Positions 1-8,614 of a stretch of 61,001 nt of DNA are shown here, piece after piece. Made by a program: the position numbers and the translations under genes. The stretch comes from Verrucomicrobiaceae bacterium. GTDB taxonomy: Bacteria > Verrucomicrobiota > Verrucomicrobiia > Verrucomicrobiales > Verrucomicrobiaceae. The stretch spans positions 1 through 61,001 of the forward strand of contig JAIXOU010000130.1 of NCBI GenBank assembly GCA_027486585.1. Direction: 5' to 3'. Numbering within the stretch: the first letter of the stretch is position 1; each line of letters begins with the position of its first letter. The notes below the pieces were generated by a model. It was not told the origin of the DNA. It searched no databases and was given only the letters and a program-made list of their open reading frames with translations.

Positions 1-10
1 CCGGGAGAAA

Positions 11-74
11 TGGAGTCATGGAGTATGGGAGTGCTGTCTTCCAACTCTCCATCACTCCACCACTCCATCGCTCC
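11..74. repeat. Imperfect inverted repeat built on a GGAGT unit
   Basis: The left arm (about 12-33) carries three GGAGT units and the right arm (about 53-74) carries the complementary ACTCC units. Folding them pairs about 18 of 22 positions around an 18-20 base loop. The ATG of the following reading frame (position 18) lies inside the left arm. This looks like an intergenic palindromic element into which the open frame happens to extend. It could form a hairpin in the mRNA leader or be a REP-like dispersed element; other copies cannot be seen here. Confidence 0.6.
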
Positions 75-2609
75 TGCCTCGCTCTTTTCCTCGGCATGGT
101 CCTGTCCACCCTCCACGCCGCAGACCCCGCCCCACTCAAGCCCGACGCCTTCCTTTCGCGCTATTGCCTCGAATGCCACGATGGTGATGTGCAAAAGGGG
201 GATCGTCGGCTCGATGATCTGCCTTTGAAGGTCGGCACAGACATTGCCATCGCGGAGCGTTGGCAAGAGGTGCTGCATCAACTTCAACTCGGCGAGATGC
301 CACCAGCGAAAAAGAAGCAACCCACCGACGACGAGCGCCGGGCTTTGCTCGCATGGATTGATGAGCAACTCATTCACGCACAGTCCAGCGCTCAAGATCG
401 AGGCGGCCAGGTCGTGCATCGTCGGCTGAGCCGTGCGGAGTATCTGCATACCATGCAGGACCTCTTTGGGTTCGATGGCGACTTCGATCCCACCACCAGC
501 TTTCCCGGCGATGAGGAGCTGGAAGGCTTTCGCAACATCGGCTCCGCGTTGCGCACGTCGCGGCATCATTTGGATCAGTATCTGAAGGCCGCCGATGCGG
601 TGCTGGATCAAGCTTATGATCTCGCGGACGTGCACGGCAAACCTGAAGCCAAGCAATGGAAGGATAGCGCGGACAAAATGCGCGACCTCAACGGTGCCTT
701 CGGGCTTGGTGTCATCAGTGCAGAGAAAGCGAAAGGTCCCGCCTACATCCATCTCAGCCACGGCGTGCGAAATCAGGAGCTGATTTTCGATAGTAAGCTC
801 TTCCTCAGCCGCCTGGGCGATGATGGCGTAACGCATTCCGGTTGGTATGAAGTCGAGGTCGAAGCCACCGCCGCGAACCGTCATCACCCGTATGGCAAAG
901 ATCTCATCATAGATGTGACCCCGTATTACAAAGACCTGAAGTCCTACTATGACGAGTCGCAACCCATGCAACTCGGTATTGGTCGCCAAGGCGAAGGCAT
1001 CCAAGGCATTGGCTGGCGGCTCATTCCACCGAATATCGTTCACGCCACCGAGTTGCCAGATGATCGCTACATCACCGTCCGCGCCCGCATTTGGCTGGAT
1101 CGAGGCACTGTGCCTTACCTCTCCTGGATCGATGGTCCGCCCAAGGGCACGCGACCCAACTTCATCACCCACAAGCTCTACAAATACGACCCCAGCGTGC
1201 CGAAGATCGAGGAGCACGTCCGGGCAAATCTCGCCCTGCGTGCCGAGCGCGACAAGCTCTACAAACACCTCTACCAAGGCCCCGAGGTCCGCGTTCATTA
1301 CTGGCAAGTCACCGGCCCCATGCGCGACGACAAGCCGGATCCCGCCCGCACTCTGCTGTTTGCCAACATCAAACCCGATGAAAAGCAAATCGAGCCCGCG
1401 CGCCTGCAAACTGAACTGCAAGGCCTCGCCAGCCGACTCTTTCGTCGCGAGGTGACGGGTGAAGAAATCGCCCCGTATGCAAGCGCCGTGCAAAAGCGTC
1501 TCGATGGCAAGACGCGATACGCCGATGCCGCGCGGCCTGTGTTTAAAGCGCTGCTTTGTTCCTCGGAGTTTTTGTTTCTTTCCGAGCCGGAATCAGACGC
1601 GAAGACCATCACGCCGATGCAGCTCGCCACCCGCCTCTCCTACTTCCTCACCGCCGGTCCGCCTGATGACACCCTGCGCTCACTTGCGGCCAAAGATGCG
1701 CTCGATGCCAAAGCCATCATCACCGAAACCGACCGCCTGCTCGATTCGCCGCGCGGTGATCGTTTCCTGCGCCTCTTCACGGAGCAGTGGCTCGGCTTGA
1801 ACAAGCTCGGCACCATGCCGCCCTCGAAAGAAACCTTTCCCGCCTATCACATCGACCGATTGGAGCCCGCGATGAAGGAAGAAACCTGGCGCTTCATTGC
1901 CGAACTCTTCCGCACCAACCAACCCGTCACCGCTCTCGTCGATGCCGATTTCACGTATCTCAATGCCGGACTCGCGAGGCTCTATGAACTGCCTACTGTC
2001 AGCGGCGACCGCCTGCAACGCTTTAGCCTGCCGACTGATTCACCACGGCGTGGCTTACTCGGCCAAGCCAGCATCCTCACCATCACCGCCAACGGCGTCG
2101 AGACCTCGCCCGTGAAGCGCGGCGTGTGGTTGCTGGAGAAACTCTTCGGCACGCCCCCCAGTCCGCCACCGCCTAATGTGCCGCCCATCGAGCCAGACAT
2201 CCGCGGAGCCACCACCATCCGCCAGCAGTTGGAGAAGCATCGCAACGGACAGGCCTGTGCCGACTGCCACGCCAAAATCGATCCGCTTGGCTTCGCCCTC
2301 GAAGCCTACGATCCCATCGGCCACTTCCGCAGCGCTTACCCTAACGGTGCCACCATCGACACCACCGGCGAGTATCGTGGCCAGCCCATCAACAGCCCCG
2401 CCGACATCCGCGCCTACCTCATCAAGCACCCCGACCTCCTCGCCCACAATCTCGCCCACCGCCTCCTCACCTACGCCCTCGGCCGCCCGCTTGGATTCAC
2501 CGACCAGCCCGCCCTCCGGCGTCTGCAAGCGGACTGGAAAGCAAAAGACTACACCCTCCGAGAGCTCATTCACCTGATCACCACCAGCGAGCTGATGCGT
2601 CAGCCGTGA
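18..2609 (+). CDS. DUF1592-family planctomycete-type cytochrome c protein
   Basis: Large secreted protein of the PSCyt1/DUF1587/DUF1595/DUF1592/DUF1588/DUF1585 family; its biochemical role is not established. In the 863-residue reading a haem-binding C-x-x-C-H (CLECH) sits at residues 50-54. The DUF1587 signature (RLSRAEYLHTMQDLFG) is near residue 135, DUF1595 near 470, DUF1592 (MQLATRLSYFL) near 534, DUF1588 from about 677 with a second C-x-x-C-H (CADCH) near 747, and DUF1585 from about 800. Residues 200-440 are a less conserved insert. Two CxxCH motifs suggest a periplasmic electron-transfer protein or one using covalent haem. The start is uncertain: the only upstream ATG lies in an inverted repeat, and the next in-frame ATG (96) leaves too short a signal peptide. 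It ends 19 bases before the first gene of the enzyme array. Confidence 0.85.
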   Translation: MEYGSAVFQLSITPPLHRSCLALFLGMVLSTLHAADPAPLKPDAFLSRYCLECHDGDVQKGDRRLDDLPLKVGTDIAIAERWQEVLHQLQLGEMPPAKKKQPTDDERRALLAWIDEQLIHAQSSAQDRGGQVVHRRLSRAEYLHTMQDLFGFDGDFDPTTSFPGDEELEGFRNIGSALRTSRHHLDQYLKAADAVLDQAYDLADVHGKPEAKQWKDSADKMRDLNGAFGLGVISAEKAKGPAYIHLSHGVRNQELIFDSKLFLSRLGDDGVTHSGWYEVEVEATAANRHHPYGKDLIIDVTPYYKDLKSYYDESQPMQLGIGRQGEGIQGIGWRLIPPNIVHATELPDDRYITVRARIWLDRGTVPYLSWIDGPPKGTRPNFITHKLYKYDPSVPKIEEHVRANLALRAERDKLYKHLYQGPEVRVHYWQVTGPMRDDKPDPARTLLFANIKPDEKQIEPARLQTELQGLASRLFRREVTGEEIAPYASAVQKRLDGKTRYADAARPVFKALLCSSEFLFLSEPESDAKTITPMQLATRLSYFLTAGPPDDTLRSLAAKDALDAKAIITETDRLLDSPRGDRFLRLFTEQWLGLNKLGTMPPSKETFPAYHIDRLEPAMKEETWRFIAELFRTNQPVTALVDADFTYLNAGLARLYELPTVSGDRLQRFSLPTDSPRRGLLGQASILTITANGVETSPVKRGVWLLEKLFGTPPSPPPPNVPPIEPDIRGATTIRQQLEKHRNGQACADCHAKIDPLGFALEAYDPIGHFRSAYPNGATIDTTGEYRGQPINSPADIRAYLIKHPDLLAHNLAHRLLTYALGRPLGFTDQPALRRLQADWKAKDYTLRELIHLITTSELMRQP

Positions 2610-2628
2610 TGCTTCCTCTATATCCATG

Positions 2629-4068
2629 ATGAAACATACCTTCACACTCCTCACCACCCTCCTGCTCGCGCCGCTTGCCGCGCTGCTCGCTGCCGAATCC
2701 ACCACGCCGCGCGTGGCCCCGGACGCCACGTTCAGCCAGATCGCGCAGCCCTCTGGGTTCACGCCGGAGATGCCGAAGCTCAGCGATGTCTGCATGCGGC
2801 TGTTCAGGCTCGATCAAAAAGGCGTTCCGGCGGAGCGCATGCTTGCCGCCGGGAGCGACTTCCACATCACGCGAGGGGTCTGGTCTTACATTGAGGACGA
2901 ATCCTTCATCAAGAGCGTCCGGGCCAAGGGCTGGGAGTTCCAAGCTAGTCTCGGAATGACCTTAACCGATCCGGCCCTCGCTCTGCGTGACCGCGAAGGC
3001 AAACCCATCGGAACGAATGGGCAAAGCGACAAGCCACCCTTCCGCGCCGACAATGCGAACCCGGAATACCGCCGTCTTTACCTCGAACGGGCGAAACGGT
3101 TGGTGGACATGGGCATCACCAGCTTCCAGCGCGACGACCCAGACGAGGGCTTTTTCGACTGGGGCAAGAAGGGCCGCCGTGACGCCATCCCCGATGCCGA
3201 TCTGCTGGAGTTCCACCGCTGGGCACGCACCGAGATCGAAAAGCACGCGGGCCGCAAACTGACCTTCAGCACGAACTGCCACACAGATCCGCCTTTCATG
3301 CAGGTGTTCGACTACCGCATGACCGAGGTGCGTTTCCGATCCATGGACGGGACGAAGGAAGTCATCAGCCCGAGCCGCATCCGCGAGATCGGCCTCGCCG
3401 CGCGCAAGGAGAAGAAGCTCTTCGTGCTCACCGGCCAGGAAGACAGGCCTGCCGAGGACTACCGCTGGATCTGGGCGACGAGCTACGCCACGGGCAATCT
3501 GTATATCGTGCCATGGGACCAGTTCCAGAACGTTGTCCTCGATCCGGTCACGAGGCTGCCACGCATTCCCATTCAAAAGCTGCCCCGCATCTTCATCGCG
3601 CAGGAGAAGTTTGCCGACCTCACCGGTTTCGTCCGAGCCAATGCGGATGTCCTTGATGGCTACGAAGAGGCAGCCGTCGGCGGCTATGATTTGCAAGACA
3701 CGCGCTTTGGCGACGAAGCGCCCCTGCGTATCGAGGGCGGCAGCGGCAAGCTCAGCGCGTTCCTCCGCGCCAAGCCCAGCGATGCTCATGCACCCGTGGT
3801 CATCCACCTCGTCGAACGAGAGCAAGGCGCGACCACGACACTCCGCCTGCCCACCGCGAGGTTCTTTGGGAAGCATGCGATCAAGGTGACGCTGCGCGAG
3901 CCACGTCCCTATGACGCCGCGCTGCATGCAAAGGCCGAGAAGGACAAGAGCTACCGCAGCCTCATTCGCGAGGTGCCACTCACCACGACAACCGACGGCC
4001 CATGGACTCTCGTGTCCGTCCCCGCACTGAACCCGTGGGGAATCCTGGTGGTGGAGAAGCTGCCGTAA
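2629..4068 (+). CDS. Secreted TIM-barrel glycosidase-like protein, family unassigned
   Basis: 479-residue protein with the array's shared signal peptide ([20 protein letters not shown], mature from about Ala-Glu-Ser). I do not recognise a specific family. The body reads like a TIM-barrel glycosidase: a segment YRRLYLERAKRLVDMGI is followed by a loop with clustered acids (FQRDDPDEGFFDWG, roughly residues 165-180), then strands ending in TFSTNCHTDPPF and LFVLTGQEDRP. A C-terminal beta domain of about 110 residues follows (from about 370). The acid-rich loop is a plausible active site, but that is inference. An ATG at 2626, directly before the chosen start, is equally possible; 2629 matches the shared leader. 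It is first in the co-directional run and lies 10 bases before the GH127-like gene. Confidence 0.6.
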   Translation: MKHTFTLLTTLLLAPLAALLAAESTTPRVAPDATFSQIAQPSGFTPEMPKLSDVCMRLFRLDQKGVPAERMLAAGSDFHITRGVWSYIEDESFIKSVRAKGWEFQASLGMTLTDPALALRDREGKPIGTNGQSDKPPFRADNANPEYRRLYLERAKRLVDMGITSFQRDDPDEGFFDWGKKGRRDAIPDADLLEFHRWARTEIEKHAGRKLTFSTNCHTDPPFMQVFDYRMTEVRFRSMDGTKEVISPSRIREIGLAARKEKKLFVLTGQEDRPAEDYRWIWATSYATGNLYIVPWDQFQNVVLDPVTRLPRIPIQKLPRIFIAQEKFADLTGFVRANADVLDGYEEAAVGGYDLQDTRFGDEAPLRIEGGSGKLSAFLRAKPSDAHAPVVIHLVEREQGATTTLRLPTARFFGKHAIKVTLREPRPYDAALHAKAEKDKSYRSLIREVPLTTTTDGPWTLVSVPALNPWGILVVEKLP

Positions 4069-4078
4069 TCGTCAAACC

Positions 4079-5917
4079 ATGAAACTCATCCTCACACTCA
4101 TCACCGCCCTGCTGCTCGGGCCGCTGGCCGTATCCACGTCGCACGCGGCGGAATCCGAGCAGCCTTCGACGCATTTTTCGACGTTCGCGCAGGCCACTCT
4201 CCACGAGTCACCCTTGCTGAACAGGATCAGGTTGGCGAAGCAGCGAGGACGTTCCTACCCGATGGATTCCCTCGATTTCATCATGGTGGATTTGGAGCGG
4301 CCGGAGACCCTGACACGGCACGCCGATTTCTGCACCGGGGATCTGACCGGGCGATACCTCGACTTACTCGCCGCGAGCGCACACCTCGAGCCATCGGACG
4401 GCGACCGAATGCAGGGGCTGTTCACACGCATCCTGAAGTGCCAGGCACCGAATGGGGCTTTCGGCAGAGTCCAAGTCCAGGACATGGGCGTTTCCAAGGA
4501 TGAACTGGCCTGGTCGGCCTCGAGCAAGGTCTTCATGGGATTGCTGCGGTATTATCAGGAAACGGGAGATCCCAAGGCGCTCACCGCGGCGCGAGGCAAC
4601 GCGGAGTTTTTCTTCGCGAACCTGGATCGGATCAGGGAGGCCTCGATTCAGCATAAGAAACCGGAAGACCTCCGCCAATGGATCAGGTCCGCAGGCGGGC
4701 TGGGTGACGTCGGCAACTGGATCACCGAGCCCATGGCAGAGCTGTTCGGCATCACCGGAGATCAGCGCTGCCTGGACGTGTGTCGAGCGGTGGTCGAGGC
4801 GCAGCAGTCACGCCCGCTTAAGGGACGGCTTGCGCATGGCGTGTTGACCATGCTCCGAGGGCTACAGCTTGCCGCCATCTACACAGGAGATGCATCCTGG
4901 AACAAGCAGCCGGAGCAGTTCAGGAAGGAGATCGCCGACGTCATTGCCTGGCCTGATGGCAACATCAGCGAGGTGTTCCCCAACAGCAGCCGCAACGAAG
5001 GGTGCGCCATCGCGGACTGGGTCATGCTGAACCTGTATGCCGGTTTCATCTCGGGCGAAGACGAGGCCTACGAAAAGGCCGAAAACGCACTGTGGAATGC
5101 CCTGTTTTTGAATCAGACGGTCAACGGCGGTTTCGGCCATCGAGACTATGAATCCGACCACACCTACGGCGGCGCGGTGCTGTCTATGGAATGCTGGTTT
5201 TGCTGCCTGCACAACGCCGGGCTCGCCATGGTCGAGTTTGCCGACCACGCGGTGACCCTGTGCGGTGACGAATTGCGGATCAACCTGTTGGTGCCAGGCC
5301 GCTACCAGCTTCCCTACAAAGACACCACGATTGAGGTCGATGTGAGCACGCGCTATCCCGAGAAGGCTGACACCACCGTGGTGATCAGCGGCGCGCCGGA
5401 GGAGATGAAGACCCGCATCCGCATTCCGTCCTGCATCAAGGGCGCGGAGGTGAAGGTGACGAATCTGCCGGAAGGCAAGACCCGCCATGTCCTGAGCGGT
5501 CGGATGGGCTATCAGCTTGAGGAAGTGAAAAACGGCGTCGTATTGCGCTATGGACCGCTGGTCATGGCACCGCTGCGCTACGCGCAAAATGTCAAAGTGA
5601 CGAACAAGGATAACGACTTCCTCCAGGGCTACGTCTTCGAACGGATCGACAAAGGGCGAGCCACCATCGTGCCTCCCGACAAGGATGCCGATGGGTTCTA
5701 CATCTTCCCGAAGGAGCCCAAGCCGATTTGGAAGAACTACGAGGAAGGCACGCTCTCCCGCCTGGCCTTCGATAACCTCTCGATCAACGTCAAACTGGCG
5801 TATCCCGATGGCACCAGTCAGGAGCACCGCTTTTGGCCCGAGTGTTACAGCACGACCTCAACTGCCAGCGGTGCGCCCGTGCCGGTGGTGTTCGCCAAGC
5901 CAGGAGGATCGAAATGA
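4079..5917 (+). CDS. GH127-like (DUF1680) beta-L-arabinofuranosidase family protein, copy 1
   Basis: 612-residue secreted protein with a leader variant ending VSTSHAAE. The (alpha/alpha)6 barrel resembles the GH127/DUF1680 family, retaining enzymes that release beta-L-arabinofuranose using a zinc-bound cysteine. The expected marks are present in variant form: NEGCAIADW around Glu307 matches the E-x-C-A acid region, and CWFCCLHN with Cys375-Cys376 matches the C-C-P-x-N nucleophile/zinc region. A beta-sandwich follows from about residue 400 (TRIRIPSCIKGAEVKVTNL). It is closely similar over its whole length to the gene at 20792; the main difference is around residues 185-215. The stop overlaps the next start by 4 bases (ATGA), and a strong AGGAGG for that gene lies within this 3' end. 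Family assignment is good; substrate is inferred. Confidence 0.8.
   Translation: MKLILTLITALLLGPLAVSTSHAAESEQPSTHFSTFAQATLHESPLLNRIRLAKQRGRSYPMDSLDFIMVDLERPETLTRHADFCTGDLTGRYLDLLAASAHLEPSDGDRMQGLFTRILKCQAPNGAFGRVQVQDMGVSKDELAWSASSKVFMGLLRYYQETGDPKALTAARGNAEFFFANLDRIREASIQHKKPEDLRQWIRSAGGLGDVGNWITEPMAELFGITGDQRCLDVCRAVVEAQQSRPLKGRLAHGVLTMLRGLQLAAIYTGDASWNKQPEQFRKEIADVIAWPDGNISEVFPNSSRNEGCAIADWVMLNLYAGFISGEDEAYEKAENALWNALFLNQTVNGGFGHRDYESDHTYGGAVLSMECWFCCLHNAGLAMVEFADHAVTLCGDELRINLLVPGRYQLPYKDTTIEVDVSTRYPEKADTTVVISGAPEEMKTRIRIPSCIKGAEVKVTNLPEGKTRHVLSGRMGYQLEEVKNGVVLRYGPLVMAPLRYAQNVKVTNKDNDFLQGYVFERIDKGRATIVPPDKDADGFYIFPKEPKPIWKNYEEGTLSRLAFDNLSINVKLAYPDGTSQEHRFWPECYSTTSTASGAPVPVVFAKPGGSK
5902..5907 (+). 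promoter_or_regulatory. Strong ribosome binding site AGGAGG for the GH43 gene
   Basis: A perfect AGGAGG ends six bases before the ATG at 5914, inside the 3' end of the upstream gene. It fixes the GH43 start at 5914 rather than at in-frame upstream codons, and it is one of few clear Shine-Dalgarno sequences in the array. The duplicated locus has the equivalent at 22609-22614. Confidence 0.75.
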
Positions 5918-7419
5918 AAGCACTACTTGCCACCACCCTGCTGCTCGCGCCGCTGGCCGCGCTGGGTGCCGCCGAACCTCCAGCCACCTTCTGCAATCCG
6001 CTGCCGATTCCCAATTACCCCATCGGCTTTTCCGCCCGCAACGTGACCAATGGCGAACCCGATGCACGCGAGGGATGGTTGCTCGGGCATCGCGAGCAGT
6101 TCCGTGAGCTGGCTGATCCGGTGGTTCTCTGGCACGATGGGAAATGGTATCTCTACCCGTCCGGCGATATGGCATGGGTCAGCGCGGACCAGGGCGCGAC
6201 CTGGCAACATCATCCGATCAATGTGCGCGAGATTGGCTACCCGCCCACCGTTGTGCGTCATCGGGGCCGGTTCCTGCTCGGCAACAACTCCGCCACACTC
6301 TACGCCTCCACGTCGCCTCTGGGGCCGTTCGAGAAGATCGGCGACTTGCAGCTCAAGCCCAGTGGCGAGATTCCGCCGCTGATGGGCAAGATGCTCTTCT
6401 CCGATGATGACGGACGGCTTTACCTCTACTTTGGCGTTTCGGCAACGGCTGGCATCTGGGGCGTGGAACTCGACGCGGCCGACCCCACGAAGCCTCTCAC
6501 GGCGCCCGTGCGTTTCGTTGACTTCAATCCAAAGGACCGCCCCTGGGAGGCCCATGGCGAATGGAACCAAAACCCGAACAAAGGCTGGCTGGAGACCGCG
6601 TGGATGCTGAAGCGCAACGGCCGATACTACCTGACTTACGGCGCAGCTGGCACGCAATACCGCACTTACGCGATGGGTTGCTTTGTCAGCTCATCACCGC
6701 TCGGACCCTTTACGCCTCAGAAGCACAATCCAATTCTGCGCACCACCGAGGGGCTCCTCACCGGCACAGCCTCCGGCAGCATCGTAGCCGGACCGGAGAA
6801 CCAACTCTGGGCCTTCTACACGATCCGTGCAGGCGTGGTTCACAGCTTCGAGCGCCGCATCGGCATGGATCGCGCGGAGATTGATGCCAACGGCGAACTC
6901 GTCGTCAACGGCGCGACTTCGCTCCCACAGTGGTTGCCGGGGAAAATGCCGTCGGACACGAAATCCGCTAATACCGGCTGGCTCCCAATCAATGGCCTCA
7001 CGCACACGCTCGGCTCCACCAGCGCACCGAACTTGCCAGGCCGCCTCGCCGTGGACAACGAGATGCGCACCTGGTGGCAGCCAGCCGAAGGAGACACGCA
7101 GCCGATGCTCACCAGCAGCTTCGGCGCACCCGCTACCATCCATGCCGTGCGCCTCATTTGGCGAGACATCGGCCTCGACACGAAGCACGACGTGAAGCCC
7201 GGCCCCTTCCGCTACCGCGTGGAACTCGAAACATCCAAAGACCAATGGACCACGATTCTCGACCGCAGCGAGAGCACCGAAGACCTGCTCATCGACTACC
7301 GCGAATGCAAACCCGCCACCGGCACGCGAGCCCGTTTAGTCATCCTTTGCTCACCCAAAGGCATCACTCCCGGCGTCGCCGAGTTCACCGTCTTTGGTAA
7401 AACAGTCGTCACGAAATAA
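5914..7419 (+). CDS. GH43-like glycosidase with C-terminal discoidin-like domain
   Basis: 501-residue secreted protein; signal peptide MKALLATTLLLAPLAALG. The mature N-terminus has the five-bladed-propeller look of GH43 enzymes (arabinofuranosidases, xylosidases, galactanases): ADPVVLWHDGKWYLYPSG near residue 65 supplies the usual D-P catalytic-base strand. It is followed by VVRHRGRFLLGNNS, LFSDDDGRLYLYFGV and LKRNGRYYLTYGA blade motifs. From about residue 365 a beta-sandwich (MRTWWQPAEGD, then FRYRVELETSKDQWTTI) resembles an F5/8-type-C carbohydrate-binding module. The start follows from the AGGAGG at 5902 and the ATGA overlap, so translation is probably coupled to the GH127-like gene. The exact GH43 subfamily and substrate are not determined. 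Confidence 0.78.
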   Translation: MKALLATTLLLAPLAALGAAEPPATFCNPLPIPNYPIGFSARNVTNGEPDAREGWLLGHREQFRELADPVVLWHDGKWYLYPSGDMAWVSADQGATWQHHPINVREIGYPPTVVRHRGRFLLGNNSATLYASTSPLGPFEKIGDLQLKPSGEIPPLMGKMLFSDDDGRLYLYFGVSATAGIWGVELDAADPTKPLTAPVRFVDFNPKDRPWEAHGEWNQNPNKGWLETAWMLKRNGRYYLTYGAAGTQYRTYAMGCFVSSSPLGPFTPQKHNPILRTTEGLLTGTASGSIVAGPENQLWAFYTIRAGVVHSFERRIGMDRAEIDANGELVVNGATSLPQWLPGKMPSDTKSANTGWLPINGLTHTLGSTSAPNLPGRLAVDNEMRTWWQPAEGDTQPMLTSSFGAPATIHAVRLIWRDIGLDTKHDVKPGPFRYRVELETSKDQWTTILDRSESTEDLLIDYRECKPATGTRARLVILCSPKGITPGVAEFTVFGKTVVTK

Positions 7420-7426
7420 CCCGTCC

Positions 7427-8614
7427 ATGAAACCCGCCCTTCACATCATCCTCGCCGCCCTGCTGCTCGCGCCGTTGGCCGCGCTGCACGCTGCTGACGC
7501 CCCGGACCTCAGGCCGAATATCGTCCCCGAAGGTTGGGATGCGCTTCAGGCCGCCAACCGTGTCATGGAGCGACTGGTCAACGTGACCGCACCGCAGGTG
7601 AAAGGCACACACGATGCGGAGTTTGTCTGCGTGGGCGACCGCGCTTTCGTCGTCGCCGAAGCAAACAACGTGCAGCCGGGTGAGAGCGCGGAATGGCCGT
7701 TCCAATACGTGACGATGTCCGTCGTGAACCTGAAGTCGCTGAGCGTGGAAAAGGTCATCGATTTCGCGAGGGGCGAGCAGACGTTTGAAAACGAGAGGTT
7801 GCCCGCAGGTGCCTGTGTCGCGCCACGCATTATCCAAAAAGATCCGAGCACGCTGCGCTGTTACTTCGACAGCAACGATTCCGGCAAACGGCAGTCACAG
7901 GTCTGGTATCGTGACTTCGATCTGAAGCGCGGCGATTTTGCCCCGACCCTCCACAAGGCGAAGCTTAAAACCGCAGCGGGCACCTTCGACTTCCAGCCGC
8001 AGTTTCTTCATGCGGACGCTGCTGCCCGCGGCTTCACGAACAAGCCCTGCGACTCCACGATGCATATCTTCGACTCATTCAAGCGAATCGACGGCAAGAC
8101 CTACGTTGCGTTGAACAATTTTAGGGGGACGCAGAATGCGCTCGCACTGGTGCACGACGATTTGGAAACCTTCGAGGTTATCGGCCACTTCAACGAGCCA
8201 GAGAGCGCGGCGCTGAGTGAATCCGCAGTGAACCGCCTGCCCGACGGCACCTGGATGGCTATCTGCCGCAGCCAAAAGGGAAACTACCACTTTACCACCA
8301 GTCAGGACGGCAAGACATGGACCGCCGGACGCGAGCTGCCGCATGTTCCAGATGGTGCCAGCTCGAAGCCGACCTTCGACAAGTTCGGCGGCTTCTATTA
8401 CCTCGGCTGGCAGGTTCGGGGTGCAGGCCGTAGCGTTTTCAACGTGGACGTCTCCCGCGATGGCAAGACGTGGGAGAGGAGGTATCGCTTCGAGAACCCG
8501 CGGTCATTTCAATACCCCACTTTCCATGAGCACGACGGCACGATCTGGCTCTGTGTGACGCAAGGCCGCAAGGAGCGCATCATGTTCGGCAAACTCGAGA
8601 CCTTAATACCATGA
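7427..8614 (+). CDS. BNR/sialidase-fold secreted propeller protein
   Basis: 395-residue protein with a near-consensus leader (MKPALHIILAALLLAPLAAL, then HAADAP). Two clear Asp-box motifs, SQDGKTWT and SRDGKTWE, near residues 300 and 345, indicate a six-bladed sialidase/BNR propeller. The arginine triad and Tyr/Glu pair of true sialidases cannot be placed with confidence, so sialidase activity should not be assumed; in this pectin-type context it may act on another acidic sugar or only bind glycan. It starts 7 bases after the GH43 gene and overlaps the next start by 4 bases. Upstream in-frame codons back to 7394 are rejected because the leader begins at 7427. Confidence 0.7.
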   Translation: MKPALHIILAALLLAPLAALHAADAPDLRPNIVPEGWDALQAANRVMERLVNVTAPQVKGTHDAEFVCVGDRAFVVAEANNVQPGESAEWPFQYVTMSVVNLKSLSVEKVIDFARGEQTFENERLPAGACVAPRIIQKDPSTLRCYFDSNDSGKRQSQVWYRDFDLKRGDFAPTLHKAKLKTAAGTFDFQPQFLHADAAARGFTNKPCDSTMHIFDSFKRIDGKTYVALNNFRGTQNALALVHDDLETFEVIGHFNEPESAALSESAVNRLPDGTWMAICRSQKGNYHFTTSQDGKTWTAGRELPHVPDGASSKPTFDKFGGFYYLGWQVRGAGRSVFNVDVSRDGKTWERRYRFENPRSFQYPTFHEHDGTIWLCVTQGRKERIMFGKLETLIP

